The notes under the pieces: generated by a model
Databases searched by the model: none
Told to the model about the DNA's origin: nothing
Seen by the model: the letters and a program-made list of their open reading frames with translations, nothing else
Assembly: GCF_000967965.1 (NCBI RefSeq)
Contig: NZ_LACC01000026.1
Location: 62,001-126,000 of the forward strand
Source of the DNA: Pseudomonas fluorescens
GTDB taxonomy: Bacteria; Pseudomonadota; Gammaproteobacteria; Pseudomonadales; Pseudomonadaceae
Direction: 5' to 3'
DNA: 64,000 nt
Position numbers and translations under genes: made by a program
Shown here: positions 40,980 through 50,261 of the stretch, in pieces
How the letters are laid out: the number at the start of each line of letters is the position of its first letter
How positions within the stretch are numbered: the stretch's first letter is position 1

Positions 40980-42020
40980 TTACTGCCGTACCTGATTGCG
41001 TCCGTTGCGCTTGGCCTGGTACAGCGCGTCGTCGGCGCGGGTCAACAGGCTTTCCGGTGTGTCGCCAGTTTGCGCATGGGCCACGCCGAACGACGCGGTG
41101 ATGGTGTCCAGCACCGTGTCGGTGCCCCGGGCCTTGACCCGCAGCGACTGGATTTTCAAGCGCAGGCGCTCGGCAAAAGCGCCCGCGGCGGCCAGGTCCG
41201 GGCAATCCTTGAGCACCACGCAGAACTCCTCACCGCCATAACGCGCCGCGAACGCTTCTTCGGGCAGAGAATCGCGTAACACCCGGGCGACATGCTGAAG
41301 CACGCGGTCGCCCAAGGGATGGCCGTACTGGTCGTTGAATTGCTTGAAGTGGTCGATATCCAGCATCACCAGCGCCACGCCCGTCGCCATGTTGCCCATG
41401 GCCTGTTCAAGCTGGCGGTTGAAGGTGGTGCGGTTGAGCAATTCGGTCAGGCCATCGAGGGTCGCGGCCAATTGGGCGCGTTCCAGCTTGTCCCGCAGGC
41501 TTTTGATTTCATGCTGCGCCGACTGCAACTGGGCGAGGAAATGCTCCTGCTGCCCCTGCATCAGCCGGGTGCTCTGTTGCAGCTGGATCAGGATGCTCGG
41601 CAAGCGCTCGTTGGCGGGTTCTTCGAGCATTTGCAGGTATTGGCCGAGGCTGGCCTGGAAGTTCTGGTTGCCTTTCACGCTGCGCGAAACATCGCGCTCC
41701 ATGTCGTCGACCAGGTTGATTGCATCCTGCTGCCCGGAGCGGGCGTCCGCCAGTTCATCGCGGATGATGTACTCGCGAAACAGTTTGGTGGCCGACTCCG
41801 GCGGAAAATAGTCGAAGTCGTTGACCACCCGGTCCAGGTGCCGGTTGAGCTCCGGCTCCTGACCCTTGCTGTAGGTGTACCAGAGCGCGTAGTGCACCGG
41901 GTTGGGCGGAATGTTGTGACGAACCATCAGCGGCACTGCCTGCTTGAGCAATGCCGCGGCCTCGCGGGAGTCTTCCGGATACTGCGCTAGAACAGTCGCA
42001 CGCGTGTCTGATTGGCTCAT
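40980..42020 (-). CDS. GGDEF diguanylate cyclase
   Basis: This is a 346-residue cytoplasmic protein. Residues 1-190 are a helical sensory or dimerisation region with a coiled coil (LQSAQHEIKSLRDKLERAQL). The GGDEF domain (about 190-345) has DGLTELLNRTTF, VMLDIDHFKQFNDQYGHPLG and the active-site loop ARYGGEEFCV (GGEEF variant, catalytically competent). It is expected to make cyclic-di-GMP. No RxxD inhibitory site is obvious just before the loop. I chose the ATG at 42020. It stands alone between REPIN-bordered gaps, so its input signal is unknown. Confidence 0.93.
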   Translation of the reverse strand: MSQSDTRATVLAQYPEDSREAAALLKQAVPLMVRHNIPPNPVHYALWYTYSKGQEPELNRHLDRVVNDFDYFPPESATKLFREYIIRDELADARSGQQDAINLVDDMERDVSRSVKGNQNFQASLGQYLQMLEEPANERLPSILIQLQQSTRLMQGQQEHFLAQLQSAQHEIKSLRDKLERAQLAATLDGLTELLNRTTFNRQLEQAMGNMATGVALVMLDIDHFKQFNDQYGHPLGDRVLQHVARVLRDSLPEEAFAARYGGEEFCVVLKDCPDLAAAGAFAERLRLKIQSLRVKARGTDTVLDTITASFGVAHAQTGDTPESLLTRADDALYQAKRNGRNQVRQ

Positions 42021-42144
42021 GGTTTCACTGTGATTGTTATCATTGGCGTTTGGCAAACTCGCTGAGCATAGCGATACGCCCGGCAAACGACCATCCCGAA
42101 TTACACAATCATTTCAACCCGGTACGCCTGTGCCACGGGCCCGA

Positions 42145-42285
42145 TCAACTGTTGGTCGGCATCAGACCGGCCGCGTTCAGGCGCCGGCGATAGGCCGTAT
42201 CGCGGTTGGCCAGCCAGTAGTACAGCGGTGTGGTGACGATCAGGCCGATTAACTGACTACCATCACCACTGCGCGCAGGCGGCAA
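42145..42285 (-). pseudogene. Possible small membrane protein remnant
   Basis: A leftward frame encodes SQLIGLIVTTPLYYWLANRD followed by TAYRRRLNAAGLMPTNS and a stop. It has a short hydrophobic helix and a basic tail that look like a real small-protein C-terminus. The only in-frame start I see is a TTG at 42285 without a good ribosome site. An ATG in another frame (ATGGTAGTCAG) would fit if one base were lost or gained. It may be a decayed gene. The remainder of the 42021-42427 gap is a REPIN. Confidence 0.3.
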
Positions 42286-42318
42286 AGCTTGAACCCGAGG
42301 TTTTTCACCAGGCTTTTT

Positions 42319-42407
42319 TGTGGGAGCGGGCTTGCTCGCGAAGACGGCGGCACATCCAACATCGATGTGACTGACATACCGCTTTCGCGAGCAAGCCCGC
42401 TCCCACA
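42319..42407. repeat. REPIN: inverted REP pair (GGGAGCGGGCTTGCTCGCG type)
   Basis: TGTGGGAGCGGGCTTGCTCG and CGAGCAAGCCCGCTCCCACA flank a centre of about 50 bases. It is downstream of the orphan SBP gene. Confidence 0.9.
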
Positions 42408-42427
42408 GAGGTTATGCGGTGCCTGTA

Positions 42428-43468
42428 TCAGCGCGCAGCCCAGGCATTGAAGCGCTGTTCAAGCTCCTCGCCATGGTCGACCCAGAACTCCGCGTCCACG
42501 GCCCGGGCGCCGGCCAGGTTGGCCTCGGCGGTTGGCAGTTGCTCCTGCACGTCCTTGGGCAGCAATGGCAGGGTCTGGCGATGCACCGGCCCGTAGGGGA
42601 TGGTTTCAGAGAAGACTTTTTGCGTCTGTGGCTGGCTGGCAAATGCGATGAAGTTTTCCGCCAATGCCTTGTTCGGCGTGCCTTTGACCACCGCCCAGTA
42701 TTCCGGGTCGTACAGGCTCTGCGGCCAGACGATGCTCAGCTTCATGCCTTCCTTCTGCGCCGAAGCGATCCGGCCGTTGTAGGCGGCGCTCATCACCACG
42801 TCCCCGGCCACCAGCCATTGCGCCGGTTGCGCGCCCGCCTCCCACCACTGGATGTTCGGCTTGATCTGGTCGAGCTTGGCAAAGGCCCGCGTCACGCCTT
42901 GCGGGGTGTTCAGGACCTTGTACACGTCGTCCGCCTTGACGCCGTCGGCCAGCAAGGCGATTTCCAGGGTGTACTTGGCGCTCTTGCGCAGGCCGCGCTT
43001 GCCCGGGAAGTCGGCGACGTTCCAGAAGTCCGCCCAGGACTGCGGCGCCTTGGCCTGCTTGCTCTGGTCGTAGGCCATGACCATCGACCAGACGTAAGTG
43101 GCCACCCCGCACTCGGTCAGCGCACCCGGCACAAAGTTCGCCGAGTCACCGAAACGTCCTTGATCGAGCTTCTCGAACAGCCCCTCCTCGCAGCCGCGCA
43201 GCAGCTCGGGGCTTTCGACTTCTACCACGTCCCAACTGGTGTGACCGGCGGAGACCATGGCCTTGATCTTCGACAGCTCGCCGTTGTACTCACCGGCGAT
43301 GATGTTGCCCGCGCCACTGGCGTTGAAGGGCTGAAAATAGGCCTTATCCTGGGCCTGTTTGGTAGCACCACCGAAGGAAATCACGGTGAGGTCCTGGGGG
43401 GCCGCCCACACACTGGCACTCAGCAACGCCAGGGCAAACGGAACACTGCAACGCAAGGATCTGGACAT
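42428..43468 (-). CDS. Orphan polyamine-type substrate-binding protein
   Basis: This is a 346-residue periplasmic SBP with signal peptide RCSVPFALALLSASVWA. Family features are DLTVISFGGATKQAQDKAYF, the hinge region GHTSWDVVEVESPELLRGC and QWWEAGAQPAQWLVAGDV. No permease or ATPase genes adjoin it. It is the last gene of a leftward operon with FMO, RidA, DUF1028 and M20 enzymes. It may use the permeases at 33.6-35.3 kb, only 8 kb away, giving that importer a second ligand, but this is inference. Confidence 0.88.
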   Translation of the reverse strand: MSRSLRCSVPFALALLSASVWAAPQDLTVISFGGATKQAQDKAYFQPFNASGAGNIIAGEYNGELSKIKAMVSAGHTSWDVVEVESPELLRGCEEGLFEKLDQGRFGDSANFVPGALTECGVATYVWSMVMAYDQSKQAKAPQSWADFWNVADFPGKRGLRKSAKYTLEIALLADGVKADDVYKVLNTPQGVTRAFAKLDQIKPNIQWWEAGAQPAQWLVAGDVVMSAAYNGRIASAQKEGMKLSIVWPQSLYDPEYWAVVKGTPNKALAENFIAFASQPQTQKVFSETIPYGPVHRQTLPLLPKDVQEQLPTAEANLAGARAVDAEFWVDHGEELEQRFNAWAAR

Positions 43469-43503
43469 GGATCGCTTCCTCGGGGCTTGTCGGCCCGTTG
43501 TTG

Positions 43504-44673
43504 TTATGGGTGTTCGGATTCACTCAAGTACGCCGCCAGGCGATCCATCAAGCGGTCACAGGCCGCCATCTGGACAACGCTGACAAATTCATCGGGCTTG
43601 TGCCCCTGGTCCATGCTGCCGGGACCGCAGACCACCGAAGGAATGCCGGCCTGATCGAACAGCCCGCCTTCGGTGCCAAAGGCCACGGTGCTGAACTCGT
43701 CGCTGCCGCACAGTTGGGCAATCAGCCGGGCCGCCGCGCTGTCGACGGGTGTCGCAAGGCCGGGGTAGGCGGAAATTTTTTCAAAGCGGATAGCGGTATC
43801 GGTGTCCACGGCCTGCATGGCCGGCAGCAGCGTCTGCTCGGCGTAGTCCTGCAGTTCGTCGACGACCACTTGCGGGGCGAAGTCGGGCAAGGCGCGGATC
43901 TCGAAATCGAAACGGCAGTCCGCTGGCACGATGTTCAGCGCCGTACCGCCCTGGATCACCCCGACCTGCACGGTCGAGAACGCCGGATCGAAGCGCTTGT
44001 CATGCAGTTGTGGCCGGGCCAGGGTGGCGCCGATGTCGCCCAACCGACCGATCAGGCGCGCGGCCTGCTCGATGGCATTGACCCCGTAAGGCGCGTAGGC
44101 CGAATGGCAAGCGGCACCGCGCACGTGGCAACGCATCGCGAGCTTGCCTTTGTGGCCGAGCACCGGCTTGAGTTCGGTCGGCTCGCCAATCAGGCACAAG
44201 GCCGGAGCCGGGATGCGCTGGGGCAGCACTTCCAGCAAACCGCGCACACCAAGGCAGCCGACCTCTTCGTCATAGGAAAACGCCAAATGCACCGGGCGCT
44301 TCAAAGGGCTGGAGAGAAACATCGGCACCGCCGCCAGCACCGAAGCCAGATAGCCCTTCATGTCCGCGGTGCCACGGCCGTAAAGCTTGCCATTCGCCTC
44401 GCTCAGGCTGAATGGCTCGACCGTCCAGGCCTGGCCGTCCACCGGCACCACGTCGGTGTGCCCGGACAGCACGATGCCGCCGGCCACACGCGGGCCGACC
44501 GTGGCCAACAGATTGGCCTTGGTTCGCTCGGCGTTGTAGATCAGTTCGCAATCCACGCCCAGTTCGTGCAGATAGTCACGCACGAACTCGATCAGCTCCA
44601 GGTTCGAATCGCGGCTGACCGTGGCGAACCCGATCAATCGCGCGAGCATGGCGCGGCTGCGCAACTCACTCAT
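43504..44673 (-). CDS. M20-family amidohydrolase (ArgE-like)
   Basis: This 389-residue M20/M28-fold metallopeptidase is of the acetylornithine-deacetylase type. Zinc and catalytic motifs are SGHTDVVPVDG, GRGTADMKGYL, YDEEVGCLG (general base Glu) and IGEPTELKP. The dimerisation domain HKGKLAMRCHVRGAACHSAY follows, and the last His ligand lies in SMDQGHKPDEF. It would hydrolyse an N-acyl or N-carbamoyl amine. The ATG at 44673 overlaps the DUF1028 stop by eight bases. The operon context (RidA, DUF1028, FMO, SBP) suggests catabolism of an acylated amine. Confidence 0.9.
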   Translation of the reverse strand: MSELRSRAMLARLIGFATVSRDSNLELIEFVRDYLHELGVDCELIYNAERTKANLLATVGPRVAGGIVLSGHTDVVPVDGQAWTVEPFSLSEANGKLYGRGTADMKGYLASVLAAVPMFLSSPLKRPVHLAFSYDEEVGCLGVRGLLEVLPQRIPAPALCLIGEPTELKPVLGHKGKLAMRCHVRGAACHSAYAPYGVNAIEQAARLIGRLGDIGATLARPQLHDKRFDPAFSTVQVGVIQGGTALNIVPADCRFDFEIRALPDFAPQVVVDELQDYAEQTLLPAMQAVDTDTAIRFEKISAYPGLATPVDSAAARLIAQLCGSDEFSTVAFGTEGGLFDQAGIPSVVCGPGSMDQGHKPDEFVSVVQMAACDRLMDRLAAYLSESEHP

Positions 44674-45340
44674 CGCCGGGCACTCCATAGGCGGGGGCCA
44701 GGGTCGGATTGAGGGCACGGGTCAGATAATCCTGAAGTTGCGGCTCGTAGGCCGTCCACAGTTTGCCCAGCTCGCCGATCGGGTTTTCATCGGCCCAATC
44801 CACCCGCAGGTCGACCATCGGCCAGGTCAGGTCACCCACCACCGACAGCGCCGCCGAGTGCACCGCGCCGGCTTCGCCACCGGCATCCTGCCCGGCCTGC
44901 AACGCGTTCATCAGCCGGGTGGCGAGGCAGCCTTCGCTGTTTTCGAACTCTGCGACCATGGCCTCGATCACCCCACTGTTGGCCAGCAGGTTACCGGCCG
45001 CCACGCATTGGTCACCGGCCACCGCATTATTGATGCCCAGGGCATGGTTGCCGCTGAACACCGCCGTGCGCCCATGGGCATCGACCACCGCCACCTGCCG
45101 ATACTGGCTGTAGCCGTTGCGGGTCAATGAGTGGTCCAGCGCCTGGGGCGGCGCCGAGCCGCCTGCCAGTTCATCGAGGATCTGCGGACCGAGGGCCGGC
45201 AGCGTGATGTTCTGGCTCGACACCGCACCGACACCGGCACGCAGCCACGGGCAGCGCGCGCCGACGGCAATGCTCGAAGAGCTGATGGCAATGCCCAGCT
45301 GGCCGGTCTCGGCGCAGCGACCCACGATGGAAAAAGTCAT
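44666..45340 (-). CDS. DUF1028 family protein
   Basis: This 224-residue DUF1028 protein has a fold related to Ntn hydrolases. It starts MTFSIVGRCAETGQLGIAIS with GAVSSQNITLPALG and VAAGNLLANSGVIEAM. The family is linked with amide-hydrolysing catabolic clusters; its reaction is not settled. It is translationally coupled to the M20 amidohydrolase downstream and lies ten bases after the RidA-like gene. The shared cluster implies a step in amide or imine breakdown. Confidence 0.88.
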   Translation of the reverse strand: MTFSIVGRCAETGQLGIAISSSSIAVGARCPWLRAGVGAVSSQNITLPALGPQILDELAGGSAPPQALDHSLTRNGYSQYRQVAVVDAHGRTAVFSGNHALGINNAVAGDQCVAAGNLLANSGVIEAMVAEFENSEGCLATRLMNALQAGQDAGGEAGAVHSAALSVVGDLTWPMVDLRVDWADENPIGELGKLWTAYEPQLQDYLTRALNPTLAPAYGVPGDE

Positions 45341-45350
45341 GGCGAATTCC

Positions 45351-45761
45351 TTATTCAGGGATGACAGCGATCACGTCGATTTCCATCAGCCACTGCGGCT
45401 GGCCGAGGGCACTGACCACCAGGCCGGTGGAAATCGGGAACACACCCTTGAGCCACTTGCCGACTTCCTGGTAGACCGGCTCGCGGTAGCGCGGGTCGAT
45501 CAAGTAGGTGGTGGTCTTGACGATATGGCTCATGTCGCTGCCCGCCTCTTCCAGCAATTGCTTGACGTTGCGCATGGCCTGCTCGGCCTGGGCACGCGGA
45601 TCGCCGAGGCCCACCAGTTGGCCGTTGAAATCGGTGCCGACCTGACCACGCACATACACGGTGTTGCCGGCGCGCACGGCCTGGCACAAATCGTTGTCCA
45701 GCGTCTGGTTCGGGTAGGTGTCTTTGGTGTTGAACATGCGGATGCGGGTATGAGTAGGCAT
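45351..45761 (-). CDS. RidA/YjgF family protein
   Basis: This 136-residue protein has the YjgF/RidA fold, whose members hydrolyse reactive enamine/imine intermediates. Typical features are GNTVYVRGQVGTDFNGQLVG, QAEQAMRNVKQLLEEAGSDM and a C-terminal MEIDVIAVIPE. In place of the canonical catalytic Arg of RidA, the corresponding region reads YLIDPRYREPVY, so it may be a non-canonical subfamily. The ATG shares a base with the monooxygenase stop (TAATG). It probably clears imines released by the flavin enzyme of the operon. Confidence 0.9.
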   Translation of the reverse strand: MPTHTRIRMFNTKDTYPNQTLDNDLCQAVRAGNTVYVRGQVGTDFNGQLVGLGDPRAQAEQAMRNVKQLLEEAGSDMSHIVKTTTYLIDPRYREPVYQEVGKWLKGVFPISTGLVVSALGQPQWLMEIDVIAVIPE

Positions 45762-47122
45762 TAACGAACTCCCATGAGGCTGGCTTTCTGAATAGGTGCA
45801 CGGGCGGCTTCGGCTTGACGCTGGGTCGCATCCCGATAGTTGAGATAGGTGTGCTGTTTAACGATGTGATCGGCGATGTGCTTGGCGTCGTGCCAAACGC
45901 CCCAGATAAACGCGGAGCCGCGGCGGGACTGCCAAGGCAACCCGACGAAATACACCCCCGGCTCGGCCGACACGCCGCGTTGGTGCTGTGGCTTGCCGTT
46001 TTCCTTGAAGGCATCGACCTTCAGCCAGCTGTAATCGGTGGAGTAACCGGTGGCCCAGATGATCGTGGTGACGCCGGCCTCGACCAGGTCCAGTTCCAGG
46101 ATTGGATGGGTCACGCAGTCGGGGTCCGCCAGCATGGCCCGGGCTTCGGGTTCCAGCGGCAGGTCCAGGCCGTTGCGTTCGATGTAGGCGTCGGCCTTGT
46201 CGAGCAGCGCCAGGTAGTTTTCATCGCCACGTTTAATGTTGTCGGCGAGGTTGTTTTCGAAGCTCACCACAGCGCCGTTGAACGTCTGGGTCAGGCCGAC
46301 CAGGGTCATGCCCTGGTGAGCCAGCCGGCGGAAGTCCACGGTGTGGCCGCCACGGGCACCGCTCACGGCGATGGTCACGTGTTCCTTGCCCGGTTGCATG
46401 GCTTCGGCATCCCACTCGCCGAGCACCCCCAGCCACCAACAGAAATCACGGTTGCGATAGGCACGCGGCGGACGATCGTGGGCGCCCACCGACAGGTAGA
46501 CCTGCTTGCCGGAACGTTGCAGTTCATCGGCGATCTGCACGCCCGAGGAACCTGCGCCCACCACCAGCACCGCACCTTCGGCCAGTTGCTGCGGGTTGTA
46601 GTATTGGGCGGAGTGAATCTGGGTGATGCCGGCGATTTCGGGAGCAATCGGCGGAATGGCCGGACGCTGGAACGGGCCGGTGGCGACCACCACATGCCGG
46701 GCCTCGATCACGCCATCAGAGGTTTCAACGGTGAAACCGGGACGGTCGATGTTACGTTCGACTTTCTTCACGTCCACGCCGGTACGGATCGGCGCGTTGA
46801 ACTTCTTGGCATAGGCTTCGAAGTACTGAGCCACCTGCTCTTTCCCGGCGAAGGCATCCGGGTCCAGACCGTCGAATTCCAGCCCCGGGAAACGGTCGTG
46901 CCAGGCCGGGCCGTTGGCTACCAGCGAATCCCAGCGACCGGTGCGCCAGGCTTCGGCGATACGATTGCGCTCCACAACGAGGTGAGGCACACCGAGCTTG
47001 CTCAGGTGTTCACTCATGGCCACGCCGGCCTGGCCGGCGCCAACAACAAGCGTATCAATTGCGGTTTTATCAACTGTCATGGCTGTGCACTTCTGAAAGG
47101 TGGTTTGATTCAGGTCGGTCAT
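45761..47122 (-). CDS. Flavin-containing monooxygenase
   Basis: This is a 453-residue FAD/NADPH enzyme. The FAD site is TLVVGAGQAGVAMSEHL near residue 30; the NADPH site is AVLVVGAGSSGVQIADEL near 185. The FMO region ATGPFQRPAIPP lies between them, and ATGYSTDYSW near 365 is the second FMO marker. Close bacterial relatives N- or S-oxygenate small amines or act on indole-3-acetaldehyde-type compounds. I chose the ATG at 47122, with GAGGCGG upstream; a second ATG at 47080 is possible. It heads the leftward operon and is divergent from the cystathionine beta-synthase gene. Confidence 0.9.
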   Translation of the reverse strand: MTDLNQTTFQKCTAMTVDKTAIDTLVVGAGQAGVAMSEHLSKLGVPHLVVERNRIAEAWRTGRWDSLVANGPAWHDRFPGLEFDGLDPDAFAGKEQVAQYFEAYAKKFNAPIRTGVDVKKVERNIDRPGFTVETSDGVIEARHVVVATGPFQRPAIPPIAPEIAGITQIHSAQYYNPQQLAEGAVLVVGAGSSGVQIADELQRSGKQVYLSVGAHDRPPRAYRNRDFCWWLGVLGEWDAEAMQPGKEHVTIAVSGARGGHTVDFRRLAHQGMTLVGLTQTFNGAVVSFENNLADNIKRGDENYLALLDKADAYIERNGLDLPLEPEARAMLADPDCVTHPILELDLVEAGVTTIIWATGYSTDYSWLKVDAFKENGKPQHQRGVSAEPGVYFVGLPWQSRRGSAFIWGVWHDAKHIADHIVKQHTYLNYRDATQRQAEAARAPIQKASLMGVR

Positions 47123-47398
47123 GGCTGCCGCCTCGATTCTGATCACTGTTGTTCTTCTGCTGCGGCTATCGGTGTCAGGGTGTTGGCCGCATTCTGTTCG
47201 GAGCCGGGAAATAGCGAAATTATGTTTTTTGTGGTTGCTGGCGAGGAAAAAGCGTCGAGCCGACCGGTCGGCTGTGGAAGGTTGCGGGAGGCCCGATCCC
47301 GGCCTATGGTCCTAGCGATGCAATGTCGGCGATTGACGCCTGATGGCACAGCGCCGGCCGATGTCCACCCAGTGCGAATAGCGCAAGAAAGTGACGAC

Positions 47399-48775
47399 AT
47401 GCCTGACAACTCTCGCCCCGCCGTGCTCGAACTGATCGGCAACACGCCTTTGGTGCGCGTCAGCCGATTCGATACCGGTCCGTGTACGCTGTTTCTCAAA
47501 CTCGAATCCCAGAACCCCGGCGGTTCGATCAAGGACCGTATCGGTCTGGCGATGATCGACACTGCCGAACGCGATGGTCGCCTCAGGCCCGGCGGCACCA
47601 TCGTCGAAGCTACCGCTGGCAATACCGGCCTCGGCCTGGCCCTGGTCGGCCGCGCCAAGGGCTACCGCGTGGTGCTGGTGGTGCCGGACAAGATGTCCAC
47701 CGAGAAGGTCCTGCACCTCAAGGCCATGGGCGCCGAGGTGCACATCACCCGCTCCGACGTCGGCAAGGGCCATCCCGAGTACTACCAGGACGTCGCCGCG
47801 CGGCTGGCGGCGGAAATTCCCGACGCGTTCTTCGCCGACCAGTTCAACAACCCCGCCAACCCGCTGGCCCACGAATGCAGCACCGCGCCGGAGATCTGGG
47901 CGCAAACCCAGCATGATGTGGACGCCATCGTCGTCGGCGTCGGTTCGGCCGGCACCCTCACCGGGCTGACCCGTTTCTTCAAACGGGTGCAGCCGGACCT
48001 GGAAATGGTCCTGGCCGACCCGGTCGGTTCGGTAATGGCCGAGTACAGCCGCGGCGGCACCCTCCCCACCCCCGGTTCCTGGGCGGTGGAAGGCATTGGC
48101 GAAGACTTCATTCCGTCGATTGCCGACCTGTCCAGCGTGCGCCACGCCTATTCGATCAGCGACGAAGAAAGCTTTGATCACGCCCGCCAACTGCTGCGCG
48201 CCGAAGGCATTCTCGGCGGCTCATCCACCGGCACCTTGCTGGCGGCGGCGTTGCGTTACTGCCGCGAACAGACCCAGCCGAAACGGGTGGTGAGCTTCGT
48301 CTGCGACACCGGTACGCGTTACCTGTCGAAGGTCTACAACGACCAGTGGATGAACGATCAGGGCCTGCTGCAACGCAAGCACTACGGCGACCTGCGCGAC
48401 CTGATCGCGCGGCGTTTCGAGGATGGCCGGGTGATCAGCGTCGGCCCGGATGACACGCTACTGACGGCGTTTCAGCGCATGCGCCTGGCGGATGTCTCGC
48501 AGCTACCGGTGCTGGTGAACGGCAAACAACTGGTCGGCGTCATCGATGAATCCGACATCCTGCTGGGCGTGCATGAAGACGTTGCGCACTTTCGCAAGGC
48601 TGTATCCAGCGCCATGACCGACAAACTGCAAACCCTGTCCCCCGGCGCCTCTCTGGCGGATCTGGAGGCAGAGCTGGGCCGTGGACTGGTGGCGATCATC
48701 CAGGATGCCTCGGGCTTCCACGGCCTGATTACCCGAACCGACATGCTCAACCATTTGCGGAGATCCCTGCCATGA
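47399..48775 (+). CDS. Cystathionine beta-synthase
   Basis: This is a 458-residue PLP enzyme that joins homocysteine and serine (or acetylserine) to cystathionine. The fold-II core has ELIGNTPLVRV, the PLP lysine K45 in NPGGSIKDRIG, TAGNTGLGLAL and GVGSAGTLTG. Residues about 330-458 hold two CBS domains (VISVGPDDTLLTAFQRMRLA and SLADLEAELGRGLVA), as in eukaryotic CBS but without heme-binding sequence. The ATG at 47399 has only a weak AAGAAAG site; open sequence further upstream is antisense to the monooxygenase gene. It overlaps the next gene by four bases. The pair runs reverse transsulfuration. Confidence 0.92.
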   Translation: MPDNSRPAVLELIGNTPLVRVSRFDTGPCTLFLKLESQNPGGSIKDRIGLAMIDTAERDGRLRPGGTIVEATAGNTGLGLALVGRAKGYRVVLVVPDKMSTEKVLHLKAMGAEVHITRSDVGKGHPEYYQDVAARLAAEIPDAFFADQFNNPANPLAHECSTAPEIWAQTQHDVDAIVVGVGSAGTLTGLTRFFKRVQPDLEMVLADPVGSVMAEYSRGGTLPTPGSWAVEGIGEDFIPSIADLSSVRHAYSISDEESFDHARQLLRAEGILGGSSTGTLLAAALRYCREQTQPKRVVSFVCDTGTRYLSKVYNDQWMNDQGLLQRKHYGDLRDLIARRFEDGRVISVGPDDTLLTAFQRMRLADVSQLPVLVNGKQLVGVIDESDILLGVHEDVAHFRKAVSSAMTDKLQTLSPGASLADLEAELGRGLVAIIQDASGFHGLITRTDMLNHLRRSLP

Positions 48776-49950
48776 GTCAACAGGACAAAAACGCCCCGCC
48801 ACAGGGCTTCGCCACCCGGGTGATCCACGCCGGGCAAGTGCCGGACCCATCCACCGGGGCGCTGATGCCGCCGATCTACGCCAACTCCACCTACCTGCAA
48901 CAGAGCCCTGGGGTGCACAAGGGCCTGGACTACGGGCGTTCGCACAACCCGACGCGCTGGGCGCTGGAGCGCTGCGTGGCCGACCTCGAAGGCGGCACTC
49001 GGGGCTTTGCCTTCGCCTCGGGGTTGGCGACCATTTCCACGGTACTGGAACTGCTCGACGCCGGCTCGCACATCGTCTCTGGCAACGATCTGTACGGCGG
49101 CACCTTCCGCCTGTTCGACAAGGTGCGCCAGCGCAGCGCCGGGCACCGTTTCAGCTTCGTCGACCTGACCGACCTGGCGGCGTTCGAGGCCTCCCTGCAA
49201 GACGACACACGCATGGTCATGGTCGAGACCCCGAGCAATCCGCTGCTGCGCCTCACCGACCTTGCCGCCATCGCCCGCACCTGCCGCGCGCGCGGCATCA
49301 TCTGCGTGGCCGACAACACCTTCGCCAGCCCGTGGATCCAGCGCCCGCTGGAGCTGGGTTTCGACATCGTGCTGCACTCGACCACCAAGTACCTCAACGG
49401 TCACTCCGACGTGATCGGCGGCATCGCCGTGGTCGGGCAGAACGCCGAACTGGCCGAACGCCTGGGCTTCCTGCAAAACGCCGTCGGCGCCATCGCCGGC
49501 CCGTTCGATGCCTTCCTCACCCTGCGCGGGGTGAAGACCCTGGCCCTGCGCATGGAACGGCATTGCAGTAACGCACTGGACCTGGCGCAGTGGCTGGAGC
49601 GCCAACCGCAAGTCGCACGGGTCTACTACCCCGGCCTGCCGTCGCACCCGCAACATGAACTGGCCAAACGGCAAATGCGCGGTTTCGGCGGGATGATTTC
49701 CCTTGACCTCAACAGCGACCTGGCCGGCACCAAACGCTTCCTCGAGAACGTGCAGATCTTCGCCCTGGCCGAGAGCCTCGGCGGTGTGGAAAGCCTGATC
49801 GAACACCCGGCGATCATGACCCACGCCACCATTCCACCCGATACCCGCGCAGAACTGGGGATCGGCGACGGGTTGGTGCGGTTGTCGGTGGGGGTCGAGG
49901 ATGTGGAGGATTTGCGGGCGGATCTGGCGCAGGCGTTGGCGCGGATGTAA
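48772..49950 (+). CDS. Cystathionine gamma-lyase / gamma-synthase family enzyme
   Basis: This 392-residue fold-I PLP enzyme belongs to the Cys/Met metabolism family. The PLP lysine is K206 in HSTTKYLNGHSDVIGG; other family features are YGRSHNPTRWALE, FASGLATIS, VETPSNPLLRL and VESLIEHPAIMTHA. Coupled by ATGA to cystathionine beta-synthase, it most likely cleaves cystathionine to cysteine, 2-oxobutyrate and ammonia. A gamma-synthase role cannot be excluded from sequence alone. The neighbouring PhnD-type transporter may also relate to sulfur or selenium supply. Confidence 0.92.
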   Translation: MSQQDKNAPPQGFATRVIHAGQVPDPSTGALMPPIYANSTYLQQSPGVHKGLDYGRSHNPTRWALERCVADLEGGTRGFAFASGLATISTVLELLDAGSHIVSGNDLYGGTFRLFDKVRQRSAGHRFSFVDLTDLAAFEASLQDDTRMVMVETPSNPLLRLTDLAAIARTCRARGIICVADNTFASPWIQRPLELGFDIVLHSTTKYLNGHSDVIGGIAVVGQNAELAERLGFLQNAVGAIAGPFDAFLTLRGVKTLALRMERHCSNALDLAQWLERQPQVARVYYPGLPSHPQHELAKRQMRGFGGMISLDLNSDLAGTKRFLENVQIFALAESLGGVESLIEHPAIMTHATIPPDTRAELGIGDGLVRLSVGVEDVEDLRADLAQALARM

Positions 49951-50014
49951 GCAAGCTCGCTCCCACACTTTTGAATTTCTGTCATACACAAATTTTGTGT
50001 TCACCAGAAATCCA

Positions 50015-50106
50015 CTGTAGGAGCGAGCCTGCTCGCGATGGCGGCGGATCAGTCGATATTGATGCTGGCTGACACTCCGCAATCGCGAGCAGGCTCGCTC
50101 CTACAG
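50015..50106. repeat. REPIN: inverted REP pair (TGTAGGAGCGAGCCTGCTCGCG type)
   Basis: CTGTAGGAGCGAGCCTGCTC and GAGCAGGCTCGCTCCTACAG flank about 50 bases. A lone half-REP (AAGCTCGCTCCCACA) lies just after the lyase stop at 49956-49970, and a palindrome ACACAAAtTTTGTGT is at 49986-50000. The rest of the 49951-50261 gap holds the promoter region of the next operon. Confidence 0.9.
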
Positions 50107-50261
50107 TTCCGTTTTGGCCCTCTCCCCTGCTTCAACGCTGGTCAAGCCCGCAAGAGTCCCTATAATCGCGGCGTTTTCGTCTACCCTCACGAAGCGTCGT
50201 GCAGCAATCAGCTTGTGCGGGGCGCATCGACATTTTTCCGCTATTGAACCGGAGAACTTCC

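Noticed and set aside
45815..47398. Long open extension of the cystathionine beta-synthase frame upstream
   Set aside because: It is antisense to the flavin monooxygenase gene, has no family signature, and the CBS protein begins normally at 47399.
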